Below, piece by piece: positions 10,019 through 18,185 of a stretch of 64,000 nt of DNA. Source of the stretch: JAFIFT01 sp020051095 (lineage in GTDB: Bacteria; Pseudomonadota; Gammaproteobacteria; Legionellales; Legionellaceae); the NCBI RefSeq assembly GCF_964199965.1, contig NZ_CAXMZT010000009.1, forward strand, positions 62,001-126,000, read 5' to 3'. The notes under the pieces were generated by a model. The model was not told where the DNA came from. It saw only the letters and a program-made list of their open reading frames with translations, and made no database searches. Made by a program: the position numbers and the translations under genes. Positions within the stretch are counted from its first letter, which is position 1. Each line of letters starts with the position of its first letter.

Positions 10019-10168
10019 TTATTTAAGCAATTCTTCTAATTCTTTATATTGCTCCAGATCAAACTCGCCATAACCTGGACCCGCAAATTTTGTACGCCCA
10101 TAATCTTTATCGAGTGTTTTATAGGTAATGATGCTTTCTTGTTCATTGTTCTCATCGAGTATTTCCAT
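10019..10168 (-). CDS. 49-residue peptide, candidate substrate of the YcaO pair
   Basis: An ATG at 10168 opens a 49-codon frame ending in TAA, 31 bases before the first YcaO gene on the same strand, with AAGGAATAC upstream. The peptide starts MEILDENNEQESIITYKTLD, has a glycine/aromatic centre (TKFAGPGYGEFD) and ends in an amphipathic acidic segment (LEQYKELEELLK). It has no cysteine, so cysteine-derived thiazoles are excluded. Ser/Thr azolines, thioamides or amidines remain possible. Size, position and composition suit a RiPP precursor, possibly with a C-terminal follower. This is inferred from context. Confidence 0.6.
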   Translation of the reverse strand: MEILDENNEQESIITYKTLDKDYGRTKFAGPGYGEFDLEQYKELEELLK

Positions 10169-10342
10169 CGTTTGTATTCCTTATTTTTTATTTGAATTGA
10201 TAAGCAAATTTTTTCTTATCATTCTAGATAATATGACTTTTTATATGATTATAAATAATGAAAAAAATGAGTTACGTGATAAGGAATTATCATATCTACA
10301 ATAAGTGAATAATGGCGTTTCAGCAGGTGGTACGCATTTTGG

Positions 10343-10368
10343 AAACCAAGTACTCTATCATTAAAATT
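10343..10368 (+). repeat. Direct repeat, copy 1
   Basis: AAACCAAGTACTCTATCATT followed by AAAATT. It matches copy 2 (10459-10483) except for one substitution and one base of length. The pair sits about 115 bases apart just outside the tRNA fragment, and could be regulator binding sites or a duplication scar. Confidence 0.5.
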
Positions 10369-10458
10369 GAGCAAAATAGAAATATATTAAATCATGGTGT
10401 TCTATTAATGAGCGACAAGTACTGACTTAAGGACACGTTTTGGTCACAATTGTCCTAA

Positions 10459-10483
10459 AAACCAAGTTCTCTACATTAAAATT
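10459..10483 (+). repeat. Direct repeat, copy 2
   Basis: AAACCAAGTTCTCTACATTA followed by AAATT. It is the partner of the repeat at 10343-10368. Confidence 0.5.
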
Positions 10484-10516
10484 ATAATCTTAACTTGTTG
10501 AATTTAAAGTAAAAAA

Positions 10517-10571
10517 TGGCGCGCTCGGAGGGATTCGAACCCCCGACACCTTGGTTCGAAGCCAAATGCTC
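10517..10571 (-). tRNA. 3' fragment of tRNA-Arg(TCG); att-site remnant at the element end
   Basis: The minus strand reads from the end of the D arm through an anticodon stem-loop (TTTGG CTTCGAA CCAAG, anticodon TCG), a 5-base variable loop, a T arm with GTTCGAATC, the acceptor 3' strand CGAGCGC, discriminator G and an encoded CCA. The 5' half is absent: sequence beyond 10571 does not continue the D arm or acceptor. A 3'-only tRNA piece is the usual distal att product of integration into a tRNA gene. The intact copy should lie at the other end of the element, right of this window. Confidence 0.8.
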
Positions 10572-10621
10572 ACTATTTAAAGTCTTTAATAATCAATACC
10601 TTACGATGCATCAAAATCGTA

Positions 10622-10661
10622 AAATACTGCCTAGAACCGTCTAGAACAGCCTAGTACTGCC
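10622..10661. repeat. 10-base tandem repeats next to the att site
   Basis: Units TAGAACCGTC, TAGAACAGCC and TAGTACTGCC follow AAATACTGCC, with a 10-base period matching one DNA helical turn. They lie 50-90 bases inside the element from the tRNA fragment, where recombinase or excisionase arm sites are often found. That role is inferred. Confidence 0.5.
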
Positions 10662-10665
10662 ACAG

Positions 10666-10712
10666 TTATGCCACAAATCGTGACACAGTAATGTGAGATA
10701 ATTTATGCCACA
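10666..10712. repeat. Paired TTATGCCACA direct repeats
   Basis: TTATGCCACA occurs exactly at 10666-10675 and 10703-10712, 37 bases apart (start to start), between the tandem repeats and the parDE promoter. They are candidate integrase arm-type sites. Confidence 0.45.
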
Positions 10713-10746
10713 TTTGGTTTAATCTTTATTACTCTGAAAGATATGA

Positions 10747-10770
10747 TTTTTGCAGCGGGCGCTGCAAAAA
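10747..10770. repeat. Perfect inverted repeat (T5-GCAGC ... GCTGC-A5)
   Basis: A 10-base-pair stem with a GGGC loop. The T-run is on the 5' side and the A-run on the 3' side, the reverse of an intrinsic terminator. A protein site or cruciform is more likely. Confidence 0.4.
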
Positions 10771-10785
10771 GAGAGATTTAAATTG

Positions 10786-10822
10786 ATAACAAAATTTAGC
10801 ATAATATGCTATTATTTGTTAT
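10786..10822. promoter_or_regulatory. Dyad operator upstream of parD
   Basis: A 37-base dyad centred on 10804. The outer arms ATAACAAA/TTTGTTAT and the inner palindrome AGCATAATATGCT share one centre. It lies about 30 bases before the parD ATG and is followed by an (AT)n run and AGGAG. ParD antitoxins repress their own promoter through such dyads. Confidence 0.6.
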
Positions 10823-10853
10823 ATATATATATATATTATTAGGAGCGATTTAA

Positions 10854-11120
10854 ATGAACATTTCACTTACCCCAGAGCTTGAACATTTCGTACAAGATAA
10901 AGTAAATAGTGGCATGTATACCTCAGCAAGTGAAGTGATTCGTGAATCATTAAGACTACTGCACACGCATGATGATTTACAAAATCAACGTATTAAACAG
11001 TTGAATCAAGAGATTGATATTGGATTACAACAATTAAATGCCGGAAAAAAAGTTCCCGCACATGAAAGTTACAAGCGTATGAAACAAAAAATTAATAAGT
11101 TGGCTAAGGATGCTAAATGA
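10854..11120 (+). CDS. parD: ParD-type antitoxin
   Basis: 88 residues. The N-terminus (NISLTPELEHFVQDKV, then SASEVIRESLRLL) is the ribbon-helix-helix typical of ParD, followed by a flexible charged tail that would wrap the toxin. TAGGAGCG precedes the ATG. It overlaps parE by four bases. It binds and neutralises ParE and represses the operon. Its position at the element end suits a maintenance role. Confidence 0.85.
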   Translation: MNISLTPELEHFVQDKVNSGMYTSASEVIRESLRLLHTHDDLQNQRIKQLNQEIDIGLQQLNAGKKVPAHESYKRMKQKINKLAKDAK

Positions 11121-11413
11121 CTTCAAGATGTGTTCTATCTGTCGTCGCAGAACAAGATATTGATGAAATAATCACTTATCTTGCACAAGAAAATCCTGTA
11201 GTGGCTCAAAAATTTCTTGATGCGCTATTTGATGCAATGGATAAGTTAGCTGAATATCCAGAACTTGGTCATCTTCGTGAAGACCTGACTGATAGGCCCG
11301 TAAAGTTTTGGCCGTTTAAATGGCATTATCTTATTATCTATAAACCCACTTCACCTCTTGAGATTGTCAGAGTTTTAAGTGGGTTCCGTGACATTATTAG
11401 CTTGATCGGGTGA
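11117..11413 (+). CDS. parE: ParE-type toxin (RelE/ParE superfamily)
   Basis: 98 residues with the ParE pattern: AEQDIDEIITYLAQENPVVA, then YPELGHLREDL, and a C-terminal strand WHYLIIYK followed by IVRVLSGFRD. ParE toxins inhibit DNA gyrase; RelE relatives cleave mRNA. The sequence favours ParE. It is translationally coupled to parD (ATGA overlap). Confidence 0.85.
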   Translation: MTSRCVLSVVAEQDIDEIITYLAQENPVVAQKFLDALFDAMDKLAEYPELGHLREDLTDRPVKFWPFKWHYLIIYKPTSPLEIVRVLSGFRDIISLIG

Positions 11414-11429
11414 TTATACTATGGCAGTT

Positions 11430-12449
11430 CTAAATGATTATGCCATTATCTTTTTCCTCAAAACTAGCTATCAAGTCAGGAATAATATTGATTAGTTGTA
11501 TCATCGTTTGCAGTACTTGATTTACTTGCTCTATACCTAAAGTTTTTTGCTCTGATTCCTCCCTGGTACAGGCTCGCTCGATATTATAAACCATCCAATT
11601 AATCCAATTACCTAAAACGGCATTAAAAGCTGCTTCAAGAACAGTTTTATCTAATTGTCCACCTGAATTGCTATAAGTCTGTATCATTTTGATAAAAATA
11701 GCCTGATTGAAATGGGTGGTAATTCCACTCCAATCTAAACTTGCATTGACTATTTCATAGGTTAGATTTAGTTTGCGAGCACATTCCCAGTCTATTAGTA
11801 TAGGATTATCGTTTTTATCCCATAGGACATTTTTTTGATCCAGATCCCCGTGACTAACTACACTGCTTTGTTTGAGAAGAGGGAGCATATTTTGGTAGTT
11901 AGTATTGATTGTGGTAATAGTCTTTTGATGTTCTGTTAATGCGGCTGCAAATGGACAGTGGTAACTCTGAGCTTTACTGAATAGTTCTTCCAGACTGTCA
12001 TTGGTGTGAATATCAAATTCTGGTTCCTTAATTTCTGGTACTGCAAGATTAATCAGATGCATCTGTGCAATAATTTCAGCTATTTTTAGGGCGTGGGATT
12101 TTGAAACGGTGTCTTTATGAAGTGGTTTCGCATCGACCCAGGGGTAAATCAAAAATCCAGTTCCATGAATCAATACAAGATACTTTCCTGATGGTTTCAG
12201 TGCGCATATAGCAGGAATTCCACGTTCAACAAAACGAGTAGCTATTTCTTCAGTTAAGTTATAATTCTCTATGATGCTTTTATTTTTAAGTTTAATATCG
12301 GGGGAAAGTTGTTTGATGGCATAAGAGGCTTCCTCTGTATTAATGCGCCACATTGTATGCAATAAACCTCCGTGTACCCTTTTAGGTGGGCTTAATGGTG
12401 TACCTAATTCAAGTTCGTTGCAGAGATTAATAAGATTACTGTGGTTCAT
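11430..12449 (-). CDS. Aminoglycoside-phosphotransferase-family kinase
   Basis: 339 residues. The Brenner-type catalytic segment SHGDLDQKNVLWD and the metal-binding ILIDWECA are intact, with YAIKQL likely holding the nucleotide lysine. It is a close paralogue of the C-terminal half of the fusion protein at 47293-48849, sharing RVHGGLLH, LKNKSII/LKNEQVI and SHGDLDQKNVLWD. The substrate is unknown: aminoglycoside, another antibiotic or a metabolite. It converges on parE and is last in the minus-strand enzyme array. Confidence 0.8.
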   Translation of the reverse strand: MNHSNLINLCNELELGTPLSPPKRVHGGLLHTMWRINTEEASYAIKQLSPDIKLKNKSIIENYNLTEEIATRFVERGIPAICALKPSGKYLVLIHGTGFLIYPWVDAKPLHKDTVSKSHALKIAEIIAQMHLINLAVPEIKEPEFDIHTNDSLEELFSKAQSYHCPFAAALTEHQKTITTINTNYQNMLPLLKQSSVVSHGDLDQKNVLWDKNDNPILIDWECARKLNLTYEIVNASLDWSGITTHFNQAIFIKMIQTYSNSGGQLDKTVLEAAFNAVLGNWINWMVYNIERACTREESEQKTLGIEQVNQVLQTMIQLINIIPDLIASFEEKDNGIII

Positions 12450-12504
12450 TGGATAGGATGCCTTAATCGTTAAATAAGCTTATTTTTATTTCACAAGATT
12501 ATAT

Positions 12505-13494
12505 CTATTTCAATTTCTTTGTGAACCACAACACCAAATCGTCATCAAGACAAACTTGACTCCCAGGCTCAATACTTTTGTAATCATAAGTAATCCCCAG
12601 TCCATCGGGTTTATAGCCTTTTGCTATATAGAGCTTTTGAGCACTACCGTATCCGTCATAAAGACCGACACCAAGCCCTACAATATCATAAAACTTACCA
12701 GCCTCTTGTTCAGCAATATCCAGCATAGCAGTACCAAGGCCCTTATTACGGTATGGAGGGAGAACATTTAGGTCCATAATCTCAGGAATGTTTTGTTGTT
12801 TAAATGAAGGATATAAAGAGCGCCACTTCAAGGTAATATAACCAGCAAATTCACCTTCATAAAAAGCTAACCAAACCATTCGCTCTTTATTTTCGTGCTC
12901 ATGCCAATAAGTTTCAAAAGTAGACTGTGGTTTTGGCCAATTGTGTTTAGCAAAATTGCTTACGAGAAGGGGGATATCCTTTGCAACAAATGACCTTATG
13001 CTAATTGCTTGATTATTGCAGTTTTTAAATTGATTTAGGCTCAAGGCCATATAAACCATATTCCATTCATAACCAATGGGTTTTAAATTCAGTAGAGAAT
13101 TAAACCCATTATTTTTATAAAAGTTATAGGTCTTTAGATAATTTGCATCAGACTCTGCAGGAGCAAGGGTTTCAACAGTCATGGTCGTAGCACCTTGCAG
13201 TCTTGCATAATATACCGCTTCTTGAAGCAATAAAGACCCTATGCCTTGGCCTTGAAATGCACGTAGAACGCCCATCCAATAAATATTGCTGTTTGCAGGA
13301 TATGGAAAATCAAGGCTTAAAAGCCCGACATATTTTTCTCCTGCAATTGCTGCAAAATTAATGCGCGAACAAACGCCTAATGCATAATGTTCATTACAAT
13401 CGGGTAAACCAAAATATTCTGGTAAATCTGCCGTGATTTGGCGACATAAGGTTTGCGCGATTTCAGATGAGATTTGTTCTATTTTATAATTCAT
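12505..13494 (-). CDS. Tandem GNAT acetyltransferase (two domains)
   Basis: 329 residues with two GNAT folds. Domain 1 has the acetyl-CoA loop FQGQGIGSLLL (about residues 85-95). Domain 2 has YRNKGLGTAML (about 245-255), each followed by helix and GF/GY-type strands. Doubled GNATs occur in mycothiol synthase-like and antibiotic acetyltransferases. The substrate cannot be told. Its first base overlaps the last base of the upstream kinase gene. Confidence 0.8.
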   Translation of the reverse strand: MNYKIEQISSEIAQTLCRQITADLPEYFGLPDCNEHYALGVCSRINFAAIAGEKYVGLLSLDFPYPANSNIYWMGVLRAFQGQGIGSLLLQEAVYYARLQGATTMTVETLAPAESDANYLKTYNFYKNNGFNSLLNLKPIGYEWNMVYMALSLNQFKNCNNQAISIRSFVAKDIPLLVSNFAKHNWPKPQSTFETYWHEHENKERMVWLAFYEGEFAGYITLKWRSLYPSFKQQNIPEIMDLNVLPPYRNKGLGTAMLDIAEQEAGKFYDIVGLGVGLYDGYGSAQKLYIAKGYKPDGLGITYDYKSIEPGSQVCLDDDLVLWFTKKLK

Positions 13495-14741
13495 TAGTAT
13501 TTATCTTCAGTGACCTGAAATGCAGGATAAAATTCAAGCGGATTTACATCTGGCCATAGCCTTGAGAGCTTTTCAAGCATTGTTGCTGACATTAGTCTTA
13601 GGTTGGGAAATTGATTGTGTTTCGTTGCTACATCAACAAAGGCTTGTAGTCGAGATAATACCCTTGGTCTGACCCAATTGTCTTTTGGTTTCCACAAGGA
13701 ATGGTCTGGTGTCGGTCCAGAAGGGCCTACTCTATCGATTTCCAGTGTGGAATTGAGGAAGTGTAGAGTTTGCTGCAATACCCAAAAACCACAGGCCTCT
13801 GTATAAGCGGTGCTATAAGCTAAATCATCCGATGCAGCGGGAATTAATTGTTTCAATTCATTTCTATAAATCAGTTCAAGAGGTTCAATAATAGGGGTAG
13901 GTATGGCTTTCGCACACCAACAGGTGGGCATGCTCATGCGCAAGTAGGTTGCGTCTAAAAGTGCATTTCTAACACTGCCCCACTCAAAGTCTATGAGCTG
14001 TAAGTCACGGTTCTCTTCGTGATCAAAAACATTGTCGGGACAAATATCTCCATGAGTTAGAACTGTAAAGGGGCCTGGGAGGTGCACTGACTGTATAATA
14101 TGACGGGCTTCATTTATAAGGCTTGCACTTATTGACAAGCCTAAATTTTGATTGGCTAATTCAAGGGTTGGTAATAAATCATTAAAGCAAAAATCTAGAT
14201 TTTCTTGCAGGGTTTCTAATCGGGGATTAATCTTTTTTAGGATTTGTTCATATCGATTTGTAATACCAAAACTTTCTCCATGAAAACTTCCTAAGGCCTT
14301 CATAAATCGTTCTAAAGCCTCAATTGCTTTACTTTCATTTGGCAATGTTAGCGAGTCCACAAGGCTGATATGTTTATGACCTAAGTCCTCAATAAGAATA
14401 AATCGCTGTTGCTTACTACCGACATAAAATTTGGGAACATTATGAACGTTTTTCTCAACTCCACTTATAAATTTAAGCCCAGCCCAATCTCTTGAAAACC
14501 GCGCATAAGCGTCTTTATCATCTGAATCAGATTGTTCAGGCAGTGATTGTTTTAATATAATGCTTTTTGGAACGGTTGATGAGGGGCTGGTGAGAGTTAT
14601 CCTTAATAGTACATTTCTCCGATCAGCTTCACTTAAAAATTTAATAGAGTTTATCTTTATATCAGATGCAAAGTGATCCTTAAGAAGGTGCAAGGCCTCT
14701 TGCAAAATGTCTGGATGAACTAATCTATCTTCTTCAATCAT
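13494..14741 (-). CDS. Phosphotransferase of the APH/choline-kinase superfamily
   Basis: 415 residues. LTHGDICPDNVF and LQLIDFEWG are the catalytic and metal-binding segments, and SIILKQSLPE may supply the ATP lysine. It is longer than typical APH enzymes and closer in layout to the DUF1679/ecdysteroid-kinase-like group. It overlaps the downstream GNAT gene by one base. The 134 bases upstream contain no gene. Confidence 0.75.
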   Translation of the reverse strand: MIEEDRLVHPDILQEALHLLKDHFASDIKINSIKFLSEADRRNVLLRITLTSPSSTVPKSIILKQSLPEQSDSDDKDAYARFSRDWAGLKFISGVEKNVHNVPKFYVGSKQQRFILIEDLGHKHISLVDSLTLPNESKAIEALERFMKALGSFHGESFGITNRYEQILKKINPRLETLQENLDFCFNDLLPTLELANQNLGLSISASLINEARHIIQSVHLPGPFTVLTHGDICPDNVFDHEENRDLQLIDFEWGSVRNALLDATYLRMSMPTCWCAKAIPTPIIEPLELIYRNELKQLIPAASDDLAYSTAYTEACGFWVLQQTLHFLNSTLEIDRVGPSGPTPDHSLWKPKDNWVRPRVLSRLQAFVDVATKHNQFPNLRLMSATMLEKLSRLWPDVNPLEFYPAFQVTEDKY

Positions 14742-14875
14742 TTTTTCTCTGTATTTATTTAATCGGAAGGGAAAGAGTCATTATAATTCATCCATTGAAC
14801 CTTACCATCATTTAATTTTGGAAGTCTTATTAGTGATCGAGATGTATTAATTGTCCAATGGTATGAAAATGTAAG

Positions 14876-15343
14876 TTAAGGAAGCTCAGATAATTTTTTC
14901 TCCATGATAATGGTCCTTTCTTCCCCGTAGTACTCATTGCGTAACGCACTATACCCAAGCTTTTGATAAAATCCCTCCGCAGTAATTGATGAGGAAACTG
15001 TCAAACTGGAAATACTTTCTTTACGTGCCATTTCTTCTAAGTAGTGCATTAACAAGGATCCCGCTTTTTTACCTTGCTTATTGGGTAATACAAAAACCGT
15101 TCGCACTAGGTTTCCCTCAAGACTTGCTGTACCAATAATGTGGTTCTTTTCTGTTATGACAATAATTTTTCTTTGTTTCATTTTTACAGTTATTTGTTCT
15201 TTAGAAAAACTTTTAATCACTTCATTGATCACACTGTCTGGGTAATCCTTTGAACTTACTTCTTTGAGTGTTTGAATGATAACGTGACTGATTGCTTCGG
15301 CATCAGCAAGAGTTGCTCTTCGTATACATAAATTGGTCATCAT
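14876..15343 (-). CDS. GNAT acetyltransferase
   Basis: 155 residues. VRTVFVLPNKQGKKAGSLLM is the beta4/acetyl-CoA loop, and the fold ends with GFYQKLGYSAL. It overlaps the upstream NTPase gene by four bases (ATGA), so the pair is probably translated together. Confidence 0.8.
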   Translation of the reverse strand: MMTNLCIRRATLADAEAISHVIIQTLKEVSSKDYPDSVINEVIKSFSKEQITVKMKQRKIIVITEKNHIIGTASLEGNLVRTVFVLPNKQGKKAGSLLMHYLEEMARKESISSLTVSSSITAEGFYQKLGYSALRNEYYGEERTIIMEKKLSELP

Positions 15344-15906
15344 TCTGATTTTATATCGTCAATAGTTTTCAAAATATATTCGGCACGTTCTATAATGGAA
15401 ATCTTTGGTACTTCTATTATATCGTACCCACATTTTAGATACCCTTCTTTAACCGCATGATAAGTCTCTACTGCTTCATTAAAATCCTGTTTTCTTTCGG
15501 TATCATGGCAATAAATTTCAGGCCAGGGAGGGAAGAGGAATGCTTTTTGGTTGTATCGATAGTTATTAACTGCCTCATTAATTTCTGAAGTTACTCCGCC
15601 ACAAAATCGTTCAGAATAGCTATACAAATCGGGGATACCGCGATCAAAGAAGATTATCCTTTCGGTAACTGGCAACATTTTAGTATAATCGGCAATGGAT
15701 TTTTTGAGCATTAAATCACAATATATTATTCTATTACCGGTATGAGTAGCATTACCACCAGTAGCTTGTTGATTTATGATAATATCACGCGCCACTTCGG
15801 CTATAGCCAGATGTCCTTGTTGTTTTAACCCATTCAAAACGGTTGTTTTACCTGCACCTGGACCACCAGTGAATAAATAAAATTTGGGACTTTGAATTAA
15901 ATTCAT
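15340..15906 (-). CDS. AAA/NadR-type P-loop kinase
   Basis: 188 residues. Walker A is GGPGAGKTTVL at about residues 14-24, followed by the EVARDIIINQQATGG pattern common to predicted AAA_28 ATPases, and FFDRGIPDLYSY as a Walker-B-like DRG segment. These are small-molecule kinase-like proteins of unknown substrate. It is paired with a GNAT gene here, as other P-loop proteins are in the 45.7-56 kb operon. Confidence 0.75.
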   Translation of the reverse strand: MNLIQSPKFYLFTGGPGAGKTTVLNGLKQQGHLAIAEVARDIIINQQATGGNATHTGNRIIYCDLMLKKSIADYTKMLPVTERIIFFDRGIPDLYSYSERFCGGVTSEINEAVNNYRYNQKAFLFPPWPEIYCHDTERKQDFNEAVETYHAVKEGYLKCGYDIIEVPKISIIERAEYILKTIDDIKSE

Positions 15907-15916
15907 TGAGTTTTCA

Positions 15917-17236
15917 TCATGTTCGGTCCTTTAATCCTGTTGAGTTTTCCCCATCTTGATGTAATACCAAATGTGAAACTTGTCCGCTTTCATTTTTGAA
16001 AAAATTAATTTGGATATCTGGTATTTTCCCAAAAAATTTAGTTTCTGATTCAGGAAACAATTTCATATTCGGTTGGCCTGTTTCCTGTACCATTAAATAG
16101 CCATTTTGTAGAGAAATAATAAGTTGCCTCAAGCGGGTGAGGCCATAGGTGCCGACATATGGTTTAATGTTGTATGTTCCAATATATTTAGCAAGCGATT
16201 CAGAAGAGAGAACTATTTCTTTTCTCTCGGAAGGTAATGTAACAGATCTCCCATGAGCTAAGCCTACCAATTTTAAAGCAAGATCTTGCGCAACATAACC
16301 TAAGGCATTTAGGTTGGCTAAAACAATAACCGTGAGCTTATCGTCTGGGAAATAGATTAATTTGGTGTTAAATCCACTAGTGCCACCAGCATGGGATATT
16401 ACTTTATGCCCATTCAAAGAGTATATTCTTACACCCAAGCCATAATCATTTTTAAAAGGCTCTATCATTTTTTTAAGTGATTCTATTGATAGAATTTTTC
16501 CTCCAAACAAACTTTGTTCCCATCTTAGCAAATCGTGTGTTGTGGAGTATAAAGAGCCTGCTGAATAAGGAATACTCATATCTAAATAATCTGCATTACG
16601 AATTCCATTTGAGCTGACCATATACCCAGCAGCACGATGTAAAATAATTTCTGAGTGAGAGTCATATCCTGAATCGTTCATCTCAAGAGGTTTGAATATA
16701 TTATTTACAACAAAATCTTGATAACTTTGACCACTTATTTTTTCAATTAGATATCCTAGGAGCACATAGGCCGAATTGTTGTACTCAAAGTTTGATCCAG
16801 GTTGGAAATTTAATGGTTTGTTGCGAAAAAATTCGATTTGTTGTTCTGGTGTTTTGGTACTTGTTGTAAATGCAGCAAAATCAGGGAAACTAGTGTAACT
16901 AGGAATTCCAGAGGTGTGGTTTAACAAATGGAAGAGTGTTACCTTGTCCCAAGCAGAAGGTGCATTTGGCATGTATTTATTAGTGAAATCGCTTATTTTA
17001 AGCTTACCTTGTTCTTCAAGCAATAAAATCGCTACGGCTGTAAACTGCTTTGTGAGCGAGGCGATGCGAAATTTTGTAGTTGTTGTATTAGGTATTTGCC
17101 ACTCAAGATTGGCGTAGCCATAACCTTTATCCAGAATAATATGCCCATGTTGTGCTACAAGAATTGATCCCATGAATTGTTTATCTGCTACATACGTCTG
17201 TACAACCTGTTCCATGCGCAATACTTGTTTATTCAT
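15917..17236 (-). CDS. Beta-lactamase-fold serine hydrolase (class C / PBP-like), no signal peptide
   Basis: 439 residues. The motifs are S60-L-T-K63, Y152-N-N154 and H282-A-G284, matching SxxK, YxN and HxG of the class C/D-Ala carboxypeptidase/esterase superfamily. There is no export signal, so the protein should be cytoplasmic or sent out by another secretion system. That argues against cell-wall work and for esterase, peptidase or drug hydrolysis. GGAGG lies just before the ATG. It sits among phosphotransferase and acetyltransferase genes. Confidence 0.8.
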   Translation of the reverse strand: MNKQVLRMEQVVQTYVADKQFMGSILVAQHGHIILDKGYGYANLEWQIPNTTTTKFRIASLTKQFTAVAILLLEEQGKLKISDFTNKYMPNAPSAWDKVTLFHLLNHTSGIPSYTSFPDFAAFTTSTKTPEQQIEFFRNKPLNFQPGSNFEYNNSAYVLLGYLIEKISGQSYQDFVVNNIFKPLEMNDSGYDSHSEIILHRAAGYMVSSNGIRNADYLDMSIPYSAGSLYSTTHDLLRWEQSLFGGKILSIESLKKMIEPFKNDYGLGVRIYSLNGHKVISHAGGTSGFNTKLIYFPDDKLTVIVLANLNALGYVAQDLALKLVGLAHGRSVTLPSERKEIVLSSESLAKYIGTYNIKPYVGTYGLTRLRQLIISLQNGYLMVQETGQPNMKLFPESETKFFGKIPDIQINFFKNESGQVSHLVLHQDGENSTGLKDRT

Positions 17237-17288
17237 GGCACAACCTCCTAAAGGACATAAAAGCGATCATCTATTTTTTGCTAAGATT

Positions 17289-18173
17289 TCAAAAAAATCC
17301 ATCTAGAAACTGTCGGTGAATCTGATAAAGACGGGCGTGGCGTTTCGCCCATGTTCCATGTTTAACTGTAAAGCCAATTGTAGCAAAAGCTCTGCTCAGG
17401 CGTAAGAGTGGCATTATGGCACTATAATCAGGAATTGGGCGAATGCTTTCATAACCTCTTAAAAAGGACTTTATTCTAGTAGGCCTCTCCCCCCATTCCT
17501 TAAGCTCCAAAGGACAAAAATCTTCTTCGGAAAAACTGGAACGGCCTGAAGCCCAATCAATAATTCCTTGAAGTTTGCCATTATTAATGATCACATTACC
17601 TGGACGAAAATCACGGTGTATCATGCAAGGACCATCTACTGAGGACAAGAGATTGATATGATCATCATAATATCGGTGGCATTGATCAAGCAGAGTTTTA
17701 GGCAAATGATCGCTGCATTCCGCAAAGCCTTCTTCAAATTTACAAGTAAAGTAAATACGTGGGTCAGAGCTTAAATTATGAGGTTGTGTAAGGTCGCCAT
17801 AACCATCTACGCGGTTGAGATGGATACCGGCGAGCTGCGAACCAATGTCATAAGCCAATGTATCGGTAAGGTCTATTATTTTAAGCAGGGTGCCGGGTAG
17901 GCACTCCATTAAAATTGCACCATGAATACCTGTGTCTGGTGGCACTTCTTGTATAATACGCGGTACTGGTAATATCCCTGCAAAGTGTTTTAGAAAAAAA
18001 AGTTCGCGTAAATAATCTTGAGTTCGGGTACTTATTTTTAAAATAAGAGGTAAACCAGTAGGCTCTGTTACTTTATATACGATGGCAACCATTGCATCAT
18101 CATGGTCTATGCGTATAAAGGTAGCGCCATGAAGATTAAGGCGTTGTTTATACAGAGTGATAAGATTATCCAA
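17289..18173 (-). CDS. Aminoglycoside-phosphotransferase-family kinase
   Basis: 294 residues. MIHRDFRPGNVII is the catalytic loop, with Arg replacing the usual Gly after His, and GIIDWASG is the metal site. TGLPLILKIS probably holds the nucleotide lysine. The substrate is unknown. It follows a GNAT gene after 12 bases on the same strand, an acetyl/phosphotransferase pairing repeated across the element. Confidence 0.8.
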   Translation of the reverse strand: MDNLITLYKQRLNLHGATFIRIDHDDAMVAIVYKVTEPTGLPLILKISTRTQDYLRELFFLKHFAGILPVPRIIQEVPPDTGIHGAILMECLPGTLLKIIDLTDTLAYDIGSQLAGIHLNRVDGYGDLTQPHNLSSDPRIYFTCKFEEGFAECSDHLPKTLLDQCHRYYDDHINLLSSVDGPCMIHRDFRPGNVIINNGKLQGIIDWASGRSSFSEEDFCPLELKEWGERPTRIKSFLRGYESIRPIPDYSAIMPLLRLSRAFATIGFTVKHGTWAKRHARLYQIHRQFLDGFF

Positions 18174-18185
18174 TTTAATCCTAAA

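Larger units (their letters stand above)
10169..10516. other. 348-base AT-rich gap with a direct repeat; likely promoter region of the YcaO locus
   Basis: No gene is seen. The stretch sits between the peptide gene and the tRNA fragment, so it should hold the YcaO-operon promoter. It carries two near-identical copies of AAACCAAGTWCTCTA-CATTAAAATT (see separate entries). Between them a short inverted repeat is formed by TTAAGGACA and TGTCCTAA. Confidence 0.5.

Noticed and set aside
10517..10571. Complete tRNA gene
   Set aside because: The D arm and 5' acceptor strand are missing beyond 10571. Only the 3' 55 bases are present, so it is an att remnant.
10622..10712. CRISPR array
   Set aside because: The units are only 10 bases, lack unique spacers and have no cas genes nearby.
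10747..10770. Intrinsic terminator before parD
   Set aside because: The T-run is on the 5' side and the A-run on the 3' side of the stem on both strands, opposite to a terminator.
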